Shown: positions 39,483 through 49,854 of the stretch, piece by piece
How positions within the stretch are numbered: the first letter of the stretch is position 1
Layout: the number at the start of each line of letters is the position of its first letter
Assembly (NCBI GenBank): GCA_022836915.1
Contig: CP094668.1
Location: 3,534,001-3,598,000, forward strand
Length of the DNA stretch: 64,000 nucleotides
Direction: 5' to 3'
DNA from: Paenibacillus sp. OVF10
Lineage (GTDB): Bacteria; Bacillota; Bacilli; Paenibacillales; Paenibacillaceae
Translations under genes and position numbers: made by a program
Notes under the pieces: model-generated
Told to the model about the DNA's origin: nothing
Database searches by the model: none
The model's input: the letters and a program-made list of their open reading frames with translations, nothing else

Positions 39483-41431
39483 ATGTTTCAACCGAAAAAG
39501 AAACGTCCTAGAATCAGAAAAACAATGTCGGGTCTGATCGCACTGACATTACTCTCTTCACTCATATTGCCTAATGTAGCTGGAGCAGAACCAGAAGAAC
39601 CATCACAAGTACAATTTGCAAATGTTAGTGTACAGGCAGGGCAGACTGTTCATGTTCCTGTTGCTTTGAAAAATCCCATTTCGGGGTGAAAGCTTATAAT
39701 ATGCAGATTGATTATGATACGTCTGCACTGGAAATCGTTCGGATCACACCTAAATCTGTCAACGTCATGAGCACATCCCCAAATGAAGAGGGTGTAGCAG
39801 ACTTCCAGTACAAAATTAATGATGCGGAAGGCTGGGTACGGATCATCTGGGTTGATTTTACTGGGGGTGACCATTCAATTGTAGATGAAACCCAATTATT
39901 TGATATGGAAATCAAAGCCAAAAGCAATGCGACGCCTGGAACGAAACAGCTATCCGTAGATCAAACTGATTCAGAACATTGGCATTTTACCAATGTAGAA
40001 CATCAGAGCTACACTGAATTGTCCGGTGGAACAATCACAATTACAGCAGCAAACTCAGGTGGCGACAATTCTGGTTCGACACCTACACCGAATCCTGGTA
40101 ACTCTTCGGGTGGAGGAGGTAGTGTATCACCAACTTCACCCGTGGTTACCCCTGTTCCACCGACTCCGGCGGTAACTAAAGGTGTAGACATCTATGTGAA
40201 CGGACAGAAACAAGAACAATCTGCGACGGCTACCACATCAACGGTAAACAATCAGGTTACCACCACGGTTCACGTGGATAATGCCAAAGTCATCAATCAG
40301 ATTGGAAGTGGACTAAGAACGCTGCTGCTGCCGATTACAGGTACTGGTAAGGGCGCGGTCGTTGGTGAACTGAACGGCAAGCTGGTCAAAACAATGGAAG
40401 GAAGTAATGCCGAAGTTGTCATTCAGACTGACAGCGGTACGTACACACTTCCAGCTAACCAGATTCAGGTGGATCAGGTTCTGAACCAATTCGGAAGCAC
40501 CGTTCCACTCGAAGATATCACAATTCAAATCGCTATTGCGCCTAGTGCCACATCTAAACAAACAGCAATTCAGGCCGCAGCGGATAAGATGCAGAACACT
40601 ACGGTGGTTGCAGCTCCGGTTGATTTTGAAGTGAAAGCGATTTGGAATGGACAGCAGGTTAATGTGGATCGTTTCAACTCATATGTAGAGCGCTCCATTA
40701 CATTGCCAGAGGGTGTCGATGGTTCAAAGATCACGACAGGAGTTGTACTTCAGCCAGATGGCAGCCTTCTGCATGTACCGACCAAGGTTATCAAAGGTAA
40801 TGGACAAGATTCTGCTATTATTAACAGCTTGACAAACAGTACTTACGCCCTGATCTATCATCCGGCAACATTCAGCGATGTAACAAGTCACTGGAGTCGT
40901 GATGACGTACAGGATCTGGCATCCCGTCTGATCGTACAAGGTACCGGTGAGAACGTGTTTGCGCCAGACCGGAGTATTACACGGGCAGAGTTTACGGCTG
41001 TTCTGTTAAGAGGTTTGGGACTGCACGCACCGCGCAGTACAGAAGCGGCATCGTTCACAGATGTGAAGACTGGCAGCTGGTATGAGGATGAGGTTCAGAC
41101 GGCTGTATCCTACGGCCTAATCTCAGGTTATGCTGACGACAGCTTCCGTCCGAATAGCGAAATTTCTCGTGCTGAAGCGTTGACTATTGTGTCACGTGCG
41201 ATGAAACTGGTCGGTCTGGCACAGGCCGACGCGTCAGAGACAACAAGTCTGCTGAGCACATACAGCGATAGCGCTAAAGTACAGGCTTGGGCAGCAGAGC
41301 CGGTTGCATCGGCGATTAAACAAGAGCTGGTACAAGGTGCTGATGGCAAACTGATGTCAGATGCAGACATTAGTCGTGCGCAGTCGGCGGCGATTGTGAA
41401 AAGGTTACTTGCAAAAGCTGGACTAATCTAA
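39483..41431 (+). CDS. Cohesin-domain, SLH-anchored cell-surface protein (mini-scaffoldin-like; frame break)
   Basis: Signal peptide at 1-35 (cleavage near NVAGAEP). A cohesin-like domain at about 45-180: VSVQAGQTVHVPVALKN, YNMQIDYDTSALEIV, WVDFTGGDHSIV, KAKSNATPGTKQLSVD. Then a Gly/Ser/Pro/Thr linker, a middle beta region, and three SLH repeats from about residue 464 (FSDVTSHW, ITRAEFTAV; FTDVKTGSWYEDEV, ISRAEALTI; ISRAQSAAIV in the third). SLH repeats bind pyruvylated wall polymer. The frame breaks at GGGG 39683-39686 inside the cohesin; one G restores NPISGVKAYNM, giving about 649 residues. It is cotranscribed with the dockerin gene. Confidence 0.85.
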
Positions 41432-41442
41432 TCAAATTTTGG

Positions 41443-41495
41443 ACACCTACACTTACTTGGAATGATTTATTTCAAGCAAGCTGTAGGTGTTTTTT
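41443..41495 (+). terminator. Terminator of the dockerin/cohesin operon
   Basis: ACACCTACA pairs with TGTAGGTGT, with an inner CTTACTTG/CAAGCAAG-like stem, then T run. Confidence 0.88.
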
Positions 41496-41502
41496 GTATA
41501 TA

Positions 41503-41525
41503 GTTCTTTTGAACAACCTCTTATA
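41503..41525. repeat. Remnant end of the 17.6-kb MITE-like element
   Basis: GTTCTTTTGAACAACCTCT is nearly the reverse complement of AGAGGTTGTTCAAAA at 17602-17615. Only one end is present. Confidence 0.4.
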
Positions 41526-41531
41526 GGTGCA

Positions 41532-41574
41532 ATGGTCCAGTTCATTATCAGTTCATACTGATTTGTTACGATAT
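41532..41574 (+). promoter_or_regulatory. Promoter of the ABC/two-component operon with GTTCA direct repeats
   Basis: ATGGTCC (41532-41538) is followed by GTTCA at 41540 and 41551 (11-bp period), then nine bases and GTTACGAT with a TACGAT -10. Order and spacing equal the box before the dockerin gene. Confidence 0.65.
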
Positions 41575-41625
41575 GAACATCAAATAGATAGATATTGTGC
41601 ATGATCAGGAGAGGAAGAGATCCAT

Positions 41626-43587
41626 ATGAAAATACTGGAAGTTAAAAATGTGAAAAAATCATACACCTTATATGGAAAAGAAAAAGTTCCCGTACTCCAC
41701 GGTTTGAACCTGAGTTTTGAGACAGGGGAATTTGTCTCGATCCTTGGCGAATCTGGCTGCGGTAAGTCAACACTGATGAATATCATTGGTGGCATGGACT
41801 CCGATTATGAAGGGGACGTCGTTGTTCGTGGCAAGAACTTAAGTGCCATGACAGAGAAGGAAATGGATGATTATCGGAAGAATAATATCGGTTTTGTCTT
41901 TCAAAATTTCAATCTGATCCCGCATCTGTCTGTCCTCGAAAATGTGACGATTGCGATGCAAATGACGGATACCAGTGAGAAGGAGCGGAATCAACGTGCT
42001 GTTGATATTTTGACAGAGGTCGGGCTGAAAGATCATCTAAACAAACGTCCCAACCAGTTATCTGGGGGCAGAAGCAACAGGTTTCCATCGCACGGGCTTT
42101 GTCTAACAATCCCGATATTATTTTGGCTGATGAGCCAACAGGTGCTCTGGATAAGGAAAACGGAGATCAAATCCTCGCTCTGCTGGACAGTATAGCCAAA
42201 AGGGAATGCTCGTGATTGCCGTAACTCACTCGCAGAAAGTCGCTGACTCCGGTACACGTATTGTGAAGGTTGAAGAGGGGCGCATTAGTGACGATATTTA
42301 CCTGAAAGATCCTTCTAAGGCTGTTTACGAGAGTGGTCAGGATTCTTCCCGGAGCCTGAGCTTGCTTGCTTCATTCAAGATGGCACTCAAAAATATGAAA
42401 CTCAACGGCAAGCGTAATGTACTGGTAGCATTGGGGGATCTATAGGTATATTAAGTGTACTCCTGATGCTCTCCTTGGGGAATGGTATAACGACGTATAT
42501 GAATGACGAAATCAATTCAAGTATGGACCCTTTGCTCGTGGATATAACAAAGCCGAGTGAAGAAGCCAAGGACATGCAAGGCCCCGAGGCTTTGATGGCA
42601 CCAGGTGAACCGTTCACCGAAGCTGATATTGAGACGATTCGAAATTTCCCTAATGTAGATCATGTAGAGACAATTACGACCATTACAGGCCAATCGACTA
42701 TGGTGAATGACAAACAAAGTGTAGGACTCACACAGTTAACAACGTTAACGGATGCTTTTGATCCAGCACTGATGACAACTGGTGTTCTGCCGGTAGAAAA
42801 TCAGATGCTGTTACCTCTCGATACGGCGAAACAATTAAGCGGAAATGACCAAGCTGAATCCATGATCGGCAAGTCCGTGTTTCTATATATCAATGAGATG
42901 GATGGCAATAATAAACCGGTAACGTTGGAGAAAGAAGTAACCATCTCAGGGATCTACGAAGCGGCAGATCCACGATCTCCAATGCAGCAATCCCCGGGAT
43001 ACATTTCATCAGAGACGTTGGAGCAAATGTATACGGACAAAGGAATAACAATCGGGCCGATTCAGGTTAACGCCTATGCAACCGACATGAAATATGTCAA
43101 TGATATCAATGAAGCTGCTGTTGATGCTGGCTTCGCAGGCTCCCAGATGGCCAAAGTTATGGAGAATATCACCACATATGTAAGTATGGCTTCCATTGTA
43201 CTCGCGGGTATTGCAGGCATTTCGTTGATCGTATCTGGTATTATGATATTGGTTGTCCTCTATATTAGTGTCGTGGAACGGACGAAAGAGATCGGCATTC
43301 TTCGGGCCATTGGAGCACGAAAGAAAGATATCAAGCGCATATTCTTCTCCGAATCTGCCTTATTAGGCGTATTTAGTGGTATTATTGCGGTAATTTTTGC
43401 AGTGATCATTAGTTATGTATTAAATATTCTATTGGACAATGCGTTTGGAGCCAAACTCATTAATCTCTCAGGATATTATATCTTGTTTGGTATCGTGGTA
43501 AGTACAGCGATTAGTGTTGTTGCCGGTTTGATGCCATCATCAAAAGCGGCGAAGCTGGACCCGATGGAATCCTTACGATACGAATAA
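41626..43587 (+). CDS. MacB/FtsX-type ABC transporter, ATPase fused to permease (three frame breaks)
   Basis: The N-terminal ATPase has Walker [10 protein letters not shown] (41-49), a Q-loop [10 protein letters not shown], a signature LSGGQ that is restored by one G at 42064-42068, and Walker [14 protein letters not shown] second break lies at AAAA 42198-42201 (VIAVTHS follows) and a third at GGGGG 42433-42437, which restores [18 protein letters not shown], the first TM helix of the permease. The rest is one large extracytoplasmic domain and three C-terminal TM helices with an FtsX motif ([16 protein letters not shown]). Repaired length is about 654. Such pumps export or sense peptides and lipids; the two-component genes 30 bp downstream suggest an envelope-stress role. 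Confidence 0.85.
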
Positions 43588-43616
43588 ATATCAATTTTGG
43601 AAAGGATAATGGCTGC

Positions 43617-44285
43617 ATGAACACAATTCTGGTGGTGGACGATGATTCCCATATCCGCAAATTAATCCGAATTTATCTTGAAAAGAATCAATTCTCCGTG
43701 CTGGAAGCACCAGACGGTCAAGAGGCGTTAGATATCCTCTCTCATACGAAAGTTGATCTGGCGATTGTGGATGTGATGATGCCGCGAATAGACGGCATTG
43801 AACTGACGGAAGATATTCGGTCCTATCTGGATATTCCAATCTTGATGGTGACGGCCAAGGGAGAATCCAAGGACAAAGTCAGAGGATTTAATGCCGGGTC
43901 AGACGATTACCTGGTTAAACCGTTTGATCCTGTGGAGTTAATCCTGCGTGTAAAATCGTTACTGAAACGATATAACAAAAATTCATCAAACATGATTCAG
44001 ATCAGCGGTGTGACGATTGATTTGGGCAATCTGATGGTCATTGCGGATGGACAAACTATCGAATTGAAAAAGAAGGAATGTGAATTGTTATTTTCTCTGG
44101 CGAGTTCGCCAGGGAAAATATTCACACGTACACAGCTTATAGATGATATATGGGGTATCGATTACGAAGGAGATGAGCGCACGGTTGATGTACATATCAA
44201 ACGGTTAAGGGAACGGCTTGAACCTGTACCTGAGCTAGTGATCTCAACGATAAGAGGACTTGGATATCGTCTGGAGCGGGCATGA
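43617..44285 (+). CDS. OmpR-family response regulator
   Basis: A 222-residue protein with a receiver domain (D8-D10 acidic pocket, phospho-acceptor D52 in VDVMMPRIDG, Lys in LVKPFDP) and a winged-helix output domain with DIWGIDYEGDERTVDVHIKRLRE (given as family hallmark, in one stretch of DNA-binding and wing residues). It overlaps the kinase start by 4 nt. As the only OmpR-type regulator nearby it is the best candidate to bind the GTTCA repeats at 38.26 and 41.54 kb. Confidence 0.92.
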   Translation: MNTILVVDDDSHIRKLIRIYLEKNQFSVLEAPDGQEALDILSHTKVDLAIVDVMMPRIDGIELTEDIRSYLDIPILMVTAKGESKDKVRGFNAGSDDYLVKPFDPVELILRVKSLLKRYNKNSSNMIQISGVTIDLGNLMVIADGQTIELKKKECELLFSLASSPGKIFTRTQLIDDIWGIDYEGDERTVDVHIKRLRERLEPVPELVISTIRGLGYRLERA

Positions 44286-45619
44286 AAATGTTTAGGAAAA
44301 GCCTGCGACTTCGCATCGTAGCTACTTTTATCGGGATTGTTCTGGTGAGTTTGATTCTCTCCTTTATGTTAAATAACGGGTCCCAGGAGAAGACACCTAA
44401 TCGGTTTATGGTTACTTTTGCTGAAGATCTCGCTACACTGATTAACCTGATTGATGATCCGGAAAAAGTGAAATCAAGCTTGGATATTTTTGCTCGCTAC
44501 GGCTTGAATATCACTCCCGTGAATGAACAAAGTGAAGTGTTATCTTCCTTGCCAGAGGACAAAGTTCATTCGTTATTTGAAACGGGTACAACAGATGCCA
44601 TTTTTTTGTCCAGTAAAGATGGAATTGCAACCATAGGTGTTCCCGGAACAAACGAGGGAATTGGCACATTTCTGATTCAAAGTGATTTTTCCTCTCTTTT
44701 TCATACACTGCGAAACACGCTCTTAACCTCACTGTTAACGGTTCTGGTGATTGGTAGCTTATTAATCCTGTTCATGTCCGGATACATTGTGAAACCGATT
44801 AAGAGATTAACGATGGCAGCGAAAGAGATGTCATCAGGAGATCTATCGGTCCGCTTGAAACATAATAACAAGGATGAGTTTGGCGAACTAATGGAGAGCT
44901 TTAATCATATGGCGAGTGAGTTGCAAAAAATCGATTCGGTTCGTGATGACTTTGTCAGCAACGTCTCTCATGAAATGCAGTCTCCGCTCACTTCGATCAG
45001 GGGATTTACCAGAGCACTACAAGATGGTGTTATTCCTCTGGAAGAGCAGAAAGAGCATTTGGATATTATCTATGAGGAAACGCTGCGCTTATCGAGGCTC
45101 AGTGATAATCTGCTTCGGCTAGCCTCGCTGGATTCAGAGCATCATCCGGTTCATTTCACCACGTTCCAGGTAGATGAACAATTAAGAAGGGCGATCTTAC
45201 TGGCGGAGCCGCAGTGGGCGCAGAAGGATATCCAGATCGAGTTGGACTTGTTGCCCTGCGAAATCACAGTGGACAAAGATTTGTTTGATCAGGTCTGGCA
45301 GAATTTAATAAACAATGCGATCAAATACACCGGTCCTAAGGGGACCATTCATGTCGAAATTGAGACGTCATCTTCATTTGTGAAGGTATTGATTAGAGAT
45401 TCTGGACAAGGCATTCCTGAGGAAGCTCTTCCGTATATCTTTGATCGATTCTATATGGTGGACAAAGCCCGAAGCAGCTCGCTTCGAGGCAATGGATTGG
45501 GGTTGTCCATTGTGATTAAAATTTTGAAATTGCATCAATGTACAATTGATGTAGAGAGCGAAGTCGGAAAAAGTACGCAGTTTATTGTCACGATCCCCAG
45601 ATCGACCATTACACCTTAA
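44282..45619 (+). CDS. Sensor histidine kinase, partner of the OmpR-family regulator
   Basis: A 445-residue kinase: TM helix at about 10-30, an extracellular domain of about 115 residues, TM helix 150-172, HAMP (KPIKRLTMAAKEMSSGDLSV), DHp with phospho-acceptor H230 in FVSNVSHEMQSPLTSIRGF, and HATPase boxes NLINNAIKYTGP, DSGQGIPEEALPYIFDRFY and GNGLGLSI. It is coupled to the regulator gene and likely senses an envelope signal linked to the preceding ABC transporter. Confidence 0.92.
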   Translation: MKMFRKSLRLRIVATFIGIVLVSLILSFMLNNGSQEKTPNRFMVTFAEDLATLINLIDDPEKVKSSLDIFARYGLNITPVNEQSEVLSSLPEDKVHSLFETGTTDAIFLSSKDGIATIGVPGTNEGIGTFLIQSDFSSLFHTLRNTLLTSLLTVLVIGSLLILFMSGYIVKPIKRLTMAAKEMSSGDLSVRLKHNNKDEFGELMESFNHMASELQKIDSVRDDFVSNVSHEMQSPLTSIRGFTRALQDGVIPLEEQKEHLDIIYEETLRLSRLSDNLLRLASLDSEHHPVHFTTFQVDEQLRRAILLAEPQWAQKDIQIELDLLPCEITVDKDLFDQVWQNLINNAIKYTGPKGTIHVEIETSSSFVKVLIRDSGQGIPEEALPYIFDRFYMVDKARSSSLRGNGLGLSIVIKILKLHQCTIDVESEVGKSTQFIVTIPRSTITP

Positions 45620-45641
45620 GGCAAGTCAGAACAGAGAGAGC

Positions 45642-45705
45642 AGCAATATGGTAACAATTGGTTCCTGTGCGTTCAGGATTCAAATTGCTGCCATATTGCT
45701 TTTTT
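45642..45705 (+). terminator. Terminator of the ABC/two-component operon
   Basis: AGCAATATGG pairs with CCATATTGCT, with inner CAATT/AATTG and CCTG/CAGG stems, then TTTTTT. Confidence 0.9.
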
Positions 45706-45833
45706 ATATCTGTATTCGCGACAAAATTTCACGTATAGTTTTGTTTAGCAGTGGATCATTTGATAAAATAGAAGAGACGTTATGTGAATCTATGAACTTA
45801 ATCAATTTATCATACACAGAATGGAGCCATCCA

Positions 45834-47668
45834 ATGAAATATCGCAATATGGAAGATTGTATTAACGATCTGGAGCAGCACGGTCATTTGATTCGGGTCA
45901 AAGAAGAGGTTGATCCTCATCTGGAGATGGCAGCGATCCACATGAAAGTGCACGAGGCTAAAGGCCCTGCGTTATTATTCGAAAATGTAAAAGGCTCAAA
46001 GTTCCAGGCTGTATCGAATCTGTTCGGCACGGTGGAACGAAGCAAATTCATGTTCCGCGGTACACTCGAAGGCGTACAACGGGTCATGGCTGTTCGTGAC
46101 GATCCCATGAAGGCGCTTAAGACGCCATTTCAGCATGTCCGCACAGGTCTTGCTGCATGGCAGGCACTGCCAAAGCAGAAGTCTATCAGCCTACCCGTGT
46201 CGGCACAAGAGATTCAAATCTCGGACCTGCCGCTCATCAAACACTGGCCTATGGACGGTGGGGCATTCGTAACGTTGCCACAGGTGTATTCCGAAGATCC
46301 AGATAAGCCAGGCATCATGAATTCCAATCTGGGGATGTACCGGGTTCAACTAAATGGCAATGATTTTGAATTAAACAAAGAAATTGGATTGCACTATCAG
46401 ATTCATCGCGGAATTGGTATACATCAAGCCAAAGCGGTCAAAAAGGAGAACCATTGAAAGTTAGTATTTTCATTGGGGGTCCACCCGCACATACACTTTC
46501 AGCGGTTATGCCTTTGCCTGAAGGACTCAGTGAGATGACATTTGCCGGTCTGCTCGCTGGACGTCGTTTCCGGTACAGTTACAAGGACGGGTATTGCATT
46601 AGCAATGATGCCGATTTTGTCATCACGGGTGATATCTACCCAGGCGAGACAAAGCCCGAAGGTCCGTTCGGGGATCATCTGGGTTACTACAGTCTGACGC
46701 ATGAATTTCCGCTAATGCGTGTGCATAAAGTCTATGCCAAACCTAATGCTATCTGGCCGTTTACGGTTGTTGGTCGTCCACCGCAAGAGGATACGGCTTT
46801 TGGGGATTTGATTCATGAGATTACTGGAGACGCGATCAAACAGGAGATTCCAGGTGTCAAAGAAGTGCATGCGGTCGATGCGGCAGGGGTCCATCCATTG
46901 CTATTTGCAATCGGCAGTGAACGTTACACGCCGTATCAGGCGGTGAAGCAGCCGACAGAGTTGCTTACGATTGCCAATCGTATTTTGGGTACAGGTCAGC
47001 TCAGTCTGGCGAAGTATCTCTTCATTACCGCAGAGGATCAGCAGCCTTTGGACACCCATAAGGAAGTTGAATTCCTGACCTATATCTTGGAGCGCATGGA
47101 TATGCAGCGGGATATTCATTTCCATACCCATACGACCATTGATACATTGGATTACTCGGGTACAGGGCTGAACAGCGGTAGCAAAGTTGTTTTTGCAGCC
47201 TATGGCGACAAGATTCGGGATCTGTGCACGGAAGTGCCGGAGTCTTTGAAAAACATTCGTGGTTATGAGAATCCGCAGCTCATCATGCCGGGTATCGTTT
47301 CGATCCAGACATCGGCCTTCACGAGTTATGCGGATACAGCACAGGAGATGCAAGCATTCACTTCTCTATTGAAAGAACAAGGCGATCTGGACTCGTGTCC
47401 GATGATCATTCTATGTGACGACAGTTCGTTCCTGAGTGCTAACCTCAGCAACTTCTTATGGGCAACGTTTACTCGAAGCAACCCTTCACATGACATGTAC
47501 GGGGTTAATAGCGGATATGACCACAAGCATTGGGGTTGTGATCAGGTCATTATTGATGCACGTACCAAACCTCACCAGGCACCGCCGCTGATTCCCGATG
47601 CTTCGGTCGAGAAGAGCATTGAACGTTTATTTGTTAAAGGGGCTAGTCTGGGTTCGATCAAAATCTAA
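45834..47668 (+). CDS. UbiD-family decarboxylase (frame break)
   Basis: ATG 45834 follows ATGGAGCC. The frame breaks in the A run 46440-46444; one A restores KAVKKGEPLKVSIFIGGPP and about 611 residues. Segments typical of prenyl-FMN-dependent UbiD enzymes are present: NLFGTVERSKFMF, MNLGMYR-like IMNSNLGMYRVQ, HYQIHRGIG, and the catalytic EGPFGDHLGYYS region. These enzymes decarboxylate aromatic or polyprenyl-aromatic acids, for example in quinone synthesis. No UbiX-type flavin prenyltransferase gene lies beside it. Length is that of the longer UbiD branch, not the B. subtilis YclC form. Confidence 0.87.
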
Positions 47669-47682
47669 TTTGAGATGTCTTG

Positions 47683-47716
47683 AAGAAGTTCAAACGAAAG
47701 AGTTTGAACTTCTTTG
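47683..47716 (+). terminator. Terminator of the UbiD gene
   Basis: AAGAAGTTCAAAC pairs with GTTTGAACTTCTT around a 6-nt loop, with a T-rich end. Confidence 0.88.
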
Positions 47717-47952
47717 GCTTACTCTGATACGGCAATGAGGCACAAAAGTGTGTAAAAGTTTAAAACCGGGACTAATTTGGATGTTGGAGTGAGGATAAAG
47801 TCTTATACGTTCGTATTTACCATTGTGATTAAGGTCGTTTGAACTATGTATGAAATGAAGAATTATAACGATATAAAGAAGTATAGGTATTTTTGTGGCC
47901 CCGTTCCGTTGGGTGCTGTTACTATAATGAATTGTTCAGGGGGAATACCGAT

Positions 47953-49044
47953 TTGAGAATCCATATTATGAACCTGCAAGACGGAGACCGTCTAACTGCG
48001 GATACATTCAGCGATGCAGGATTACACGTTCTCGGGAAGGGAACTGTGATCAAAGGTGAGGATATCTCCTTGCTTATGCAGCACCGTGTAGATTATGTAG
48101 ATATTGAATCACGCGAAGAGGAAATCACTGAAGCAGAATTTTTTGCTGCAGCGGCAAAGCATGCTTCCGGGTTAAGTACTAGCACGAAGGAAGAAGCACC
48201 TGAAGAAGAGATGAAGTCCCAATTTATTCAGACTGTACATAATTATCAAAATGCTTTTCTCGAAGCTCTGACCGTTGGCAAGTTCAACGCCACCATGGTG
48301 GATGATGCACTGCAACCGATGGTTGAGGGACTGGATGAGCAGAAAGATGTCGTTCATCTCCTGATGATGCTGGAGCGGGATGACGTCAATAACTATACAC
48401 ATTCAATCCAGGTAGGATTGTTGTCCTTCTACCTTGCGAACTGGCTTGGATATTCTCAGAAGGAGAGTTATCAGATTAGTCGCGGTGGTTATCTGCATGA
48501 CATTGGAAAGTGCAAAGTATCCCACCGGATTCGGAACAAAACAGAACCGTTGACGGCTGATGAGCAGCTTGAAATGCAACGTCACACCATATATGGTCAT
48601 GAAATTATCAAAAATTCGATGACGGATGAAGCGACAGCACTGGTTGCTCTGCAGCATCACGAACGGGAAGATGGGTCGGGTTATCCGATGCAACTTGAGA
48701 AAAGTGAAATTCATCCATATACACAAATTGTATCTGTAGCGGATATCTATATAGGCATGAGATCCGGGAATCACGGAGGAAGCAATCCAAACCTGATCAA
48801 CAACCTTAGAGATATCTATGGAATGGGATTTGGTAAATTGAATGAAAAACCGGTTCAGGCATTGATGCAACATTTGCTTCCTAATTTCATCGGGAAACAG
48901 GTTCTGCTCAGCAATGGAGAAAAAGGTGTTATTGTCATGAACAATACATCTGATATTTTCAAACCACTCATCAAAGTGGAGTCTGAAGAATATCGCGATC
49001 TCTCCAAAGAGCGTACGCTTGCCATTGATGAATTGCTTATTTAA
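47953..49044 (+). CDS. HD-GYP domain protein, probable cyclic-di-GMP phosphodiesterase
   Basis: TTG 47953 lies 10 nt after CAGGGGG; an in-frame ATG at 47968 is an alternative. The 363-residue protein has a short N-terminal domain (1-130) and an HD-GYP domain: HSIQVGLLS (H150), LHDIGK (H182-D183), HTIYGHEI, HHEREDGSGYP (235-245), and SVADIYIGM. These ligands bind the di-iron or tri-metal site that linearises c-di-GMP. No receiver or membrane segment is seen, so it is soluble. It is a single-gene unit. Confidence 0.88.
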   Translation: MRIHIMNLQDGDRLTADTFSDAGLHVLGKGTVIKGEDISLLMQHRVDYVDIESREEEITEAEFFAAAAKHASGLSTSTKEEAPEEEMKSQFIQTVHNYQNAFLEALTVGKFNATMVDDALQPMVEGLDEQKDVVHLLMMLERDDVNNYTHSIQVGLLSFYLANWLGYSQKESYQISRGGYLHDIGKCKVSHRIRNKTEPLTADEQLEMQRHTIYGHEIIKNSMTDEATALVALQHHEREDGSGYPMQLEKSEIHPYTQIVSVADIYIGMRSGNHGGSNPNLINNLRDIYGMGFGKLNEKPVQALMQHLLPNFIGKQVLLSNGEKGVIVMNNTSDIFKPLIKVESEEYRDLSKERTLAIDELLI

Positions 49045-49079
49045 TCTGAATATGATCTGTATTCCTTACTTATATTGAG

Positions 49080-49117
49080 AACGGGCCTCCTGTACTAAGA
49101 CAGGGGACCCGTTTTTT
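49080..49117 (+). terminator. Terminator of the HD-GYP gene
   Basis: AACGGGCCTCCTGT pairs with ACAGGGGACCCGTT (one bulged mismatch), then a T run. Confidence 0.88.
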
Positions 49118-49204
49118 GTTATATCATCCACGATGTGTTGTTCGACCAAGGAAGCAAGCGTATACTTGCAAAGACCTTATTTTTCCTGCCAAGGAGCGAT
49201 CGCC

Positions 49205-49660
49205 ATGATTGAAGTGACAACCGAGATTACGATACATGCCTCGATTGAACGGTGCTTTGACTATGCCCGGGATATTGATGTACATACTCAGACCGTCTGG
49301 CAACATACGCGAGAGCGAGCAGTCGCAGGAGTAACCACAGGAAGAATTGGAGCAGGGGATACAGTTACATTTCAGGCTACTCATTTTGGTATCAGACAGA
49401 AGCTGAAGTCCCGAATTGTGCAGTTTGAACGACCTTTCCTCTTTGTGGATCAGATGGAGAAAGGGGCTTTCAAGAGCATGCGACATGAACATCATTTCAG
49501 CGTAATTGGGGATCAGATGACTTGCATGAGAGACACACTTCGATTCGAAGCTCCACTTGGATTGCTGGGATGGGCAACCGAACGACTTGTGCTGAAGAGA
49601 TACATGCAGGCATTTCTGGAGAGTCGCAATCGTAAGCTCAAAGATATGCTTGAGCAGTAG
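49205..49660 (+). CDS. SRPBCC-fold (polyketide cyclase/START-like) protein
   Basis: ATG 49205 follows AAGGAGCGATCGCC, so the upstream part of the open frame is not used. The 151-residue protein begins MIEVTTEITIHASIERCFDYARDID (first strand and helix of the fold, in parts), has IGAGDTVTFQATHFGIRQKLKSRI and VDQMEKGAFKSMRHEHHF, and a long C-terminal helix (ERLVLKRYMQAFLESRNRKLKDML). Such proteins bind hydrophobic ligands in a helix-grip cavity. No substrate is apparent. Confidence 0.8.
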   Translation: MIEVTTEITIHASIERCFDYARDIDVHTQTVWQHTRERAVAGVTTGRIGAGDTVTFQATHFGIRQKLKSRIVQFERPFLFVDQMEKGAFKSMRHEHHFSVIGDQMTCMRDTLRFEAPLGLLGWATERLVLKRYMQAFLESRNRKLKDMLEQ

Positions 49661-49695
49661 TCATAATTGAAGGGATAGAGGAGAGAAGACGTTTG

Positions 49696-49853
49696 ATGGA
49701 TAATGAATATTTTGTAGGTTGGGGCACGCTTGCCTTGATTAATGCCGGACTAGCTCAGGAAAAAACAGAAGTGGTCGGAACTGGTTTCTGATTTCCCTGT
49801 TATTTGGTCCGTTAGCAACCCTCTTTATTGTGGTGTGGAATAAACTGGACTAA
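49696..49853 (+). CDS. Small membrane protein of ~52 residues (frame break)
   Basis: ATG 49696 with a GAGGAGAG-like site upstream. One extra A in the run 49760-49765 joins MDNEYFVGWGTLALINAGLAQEK to NRSGRNWFLISLLFGPLATLFIV and a KLD end (given in parts), a soluble start and a single TM helix. The pattern GRNWFLISLLFGPLA is that of many short PLDc_N-like membrane proteins. It ends immediately before the convergent MFS gene. Function unknown. Confidence 0.55.
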
Positions 49854-49854
49854 T

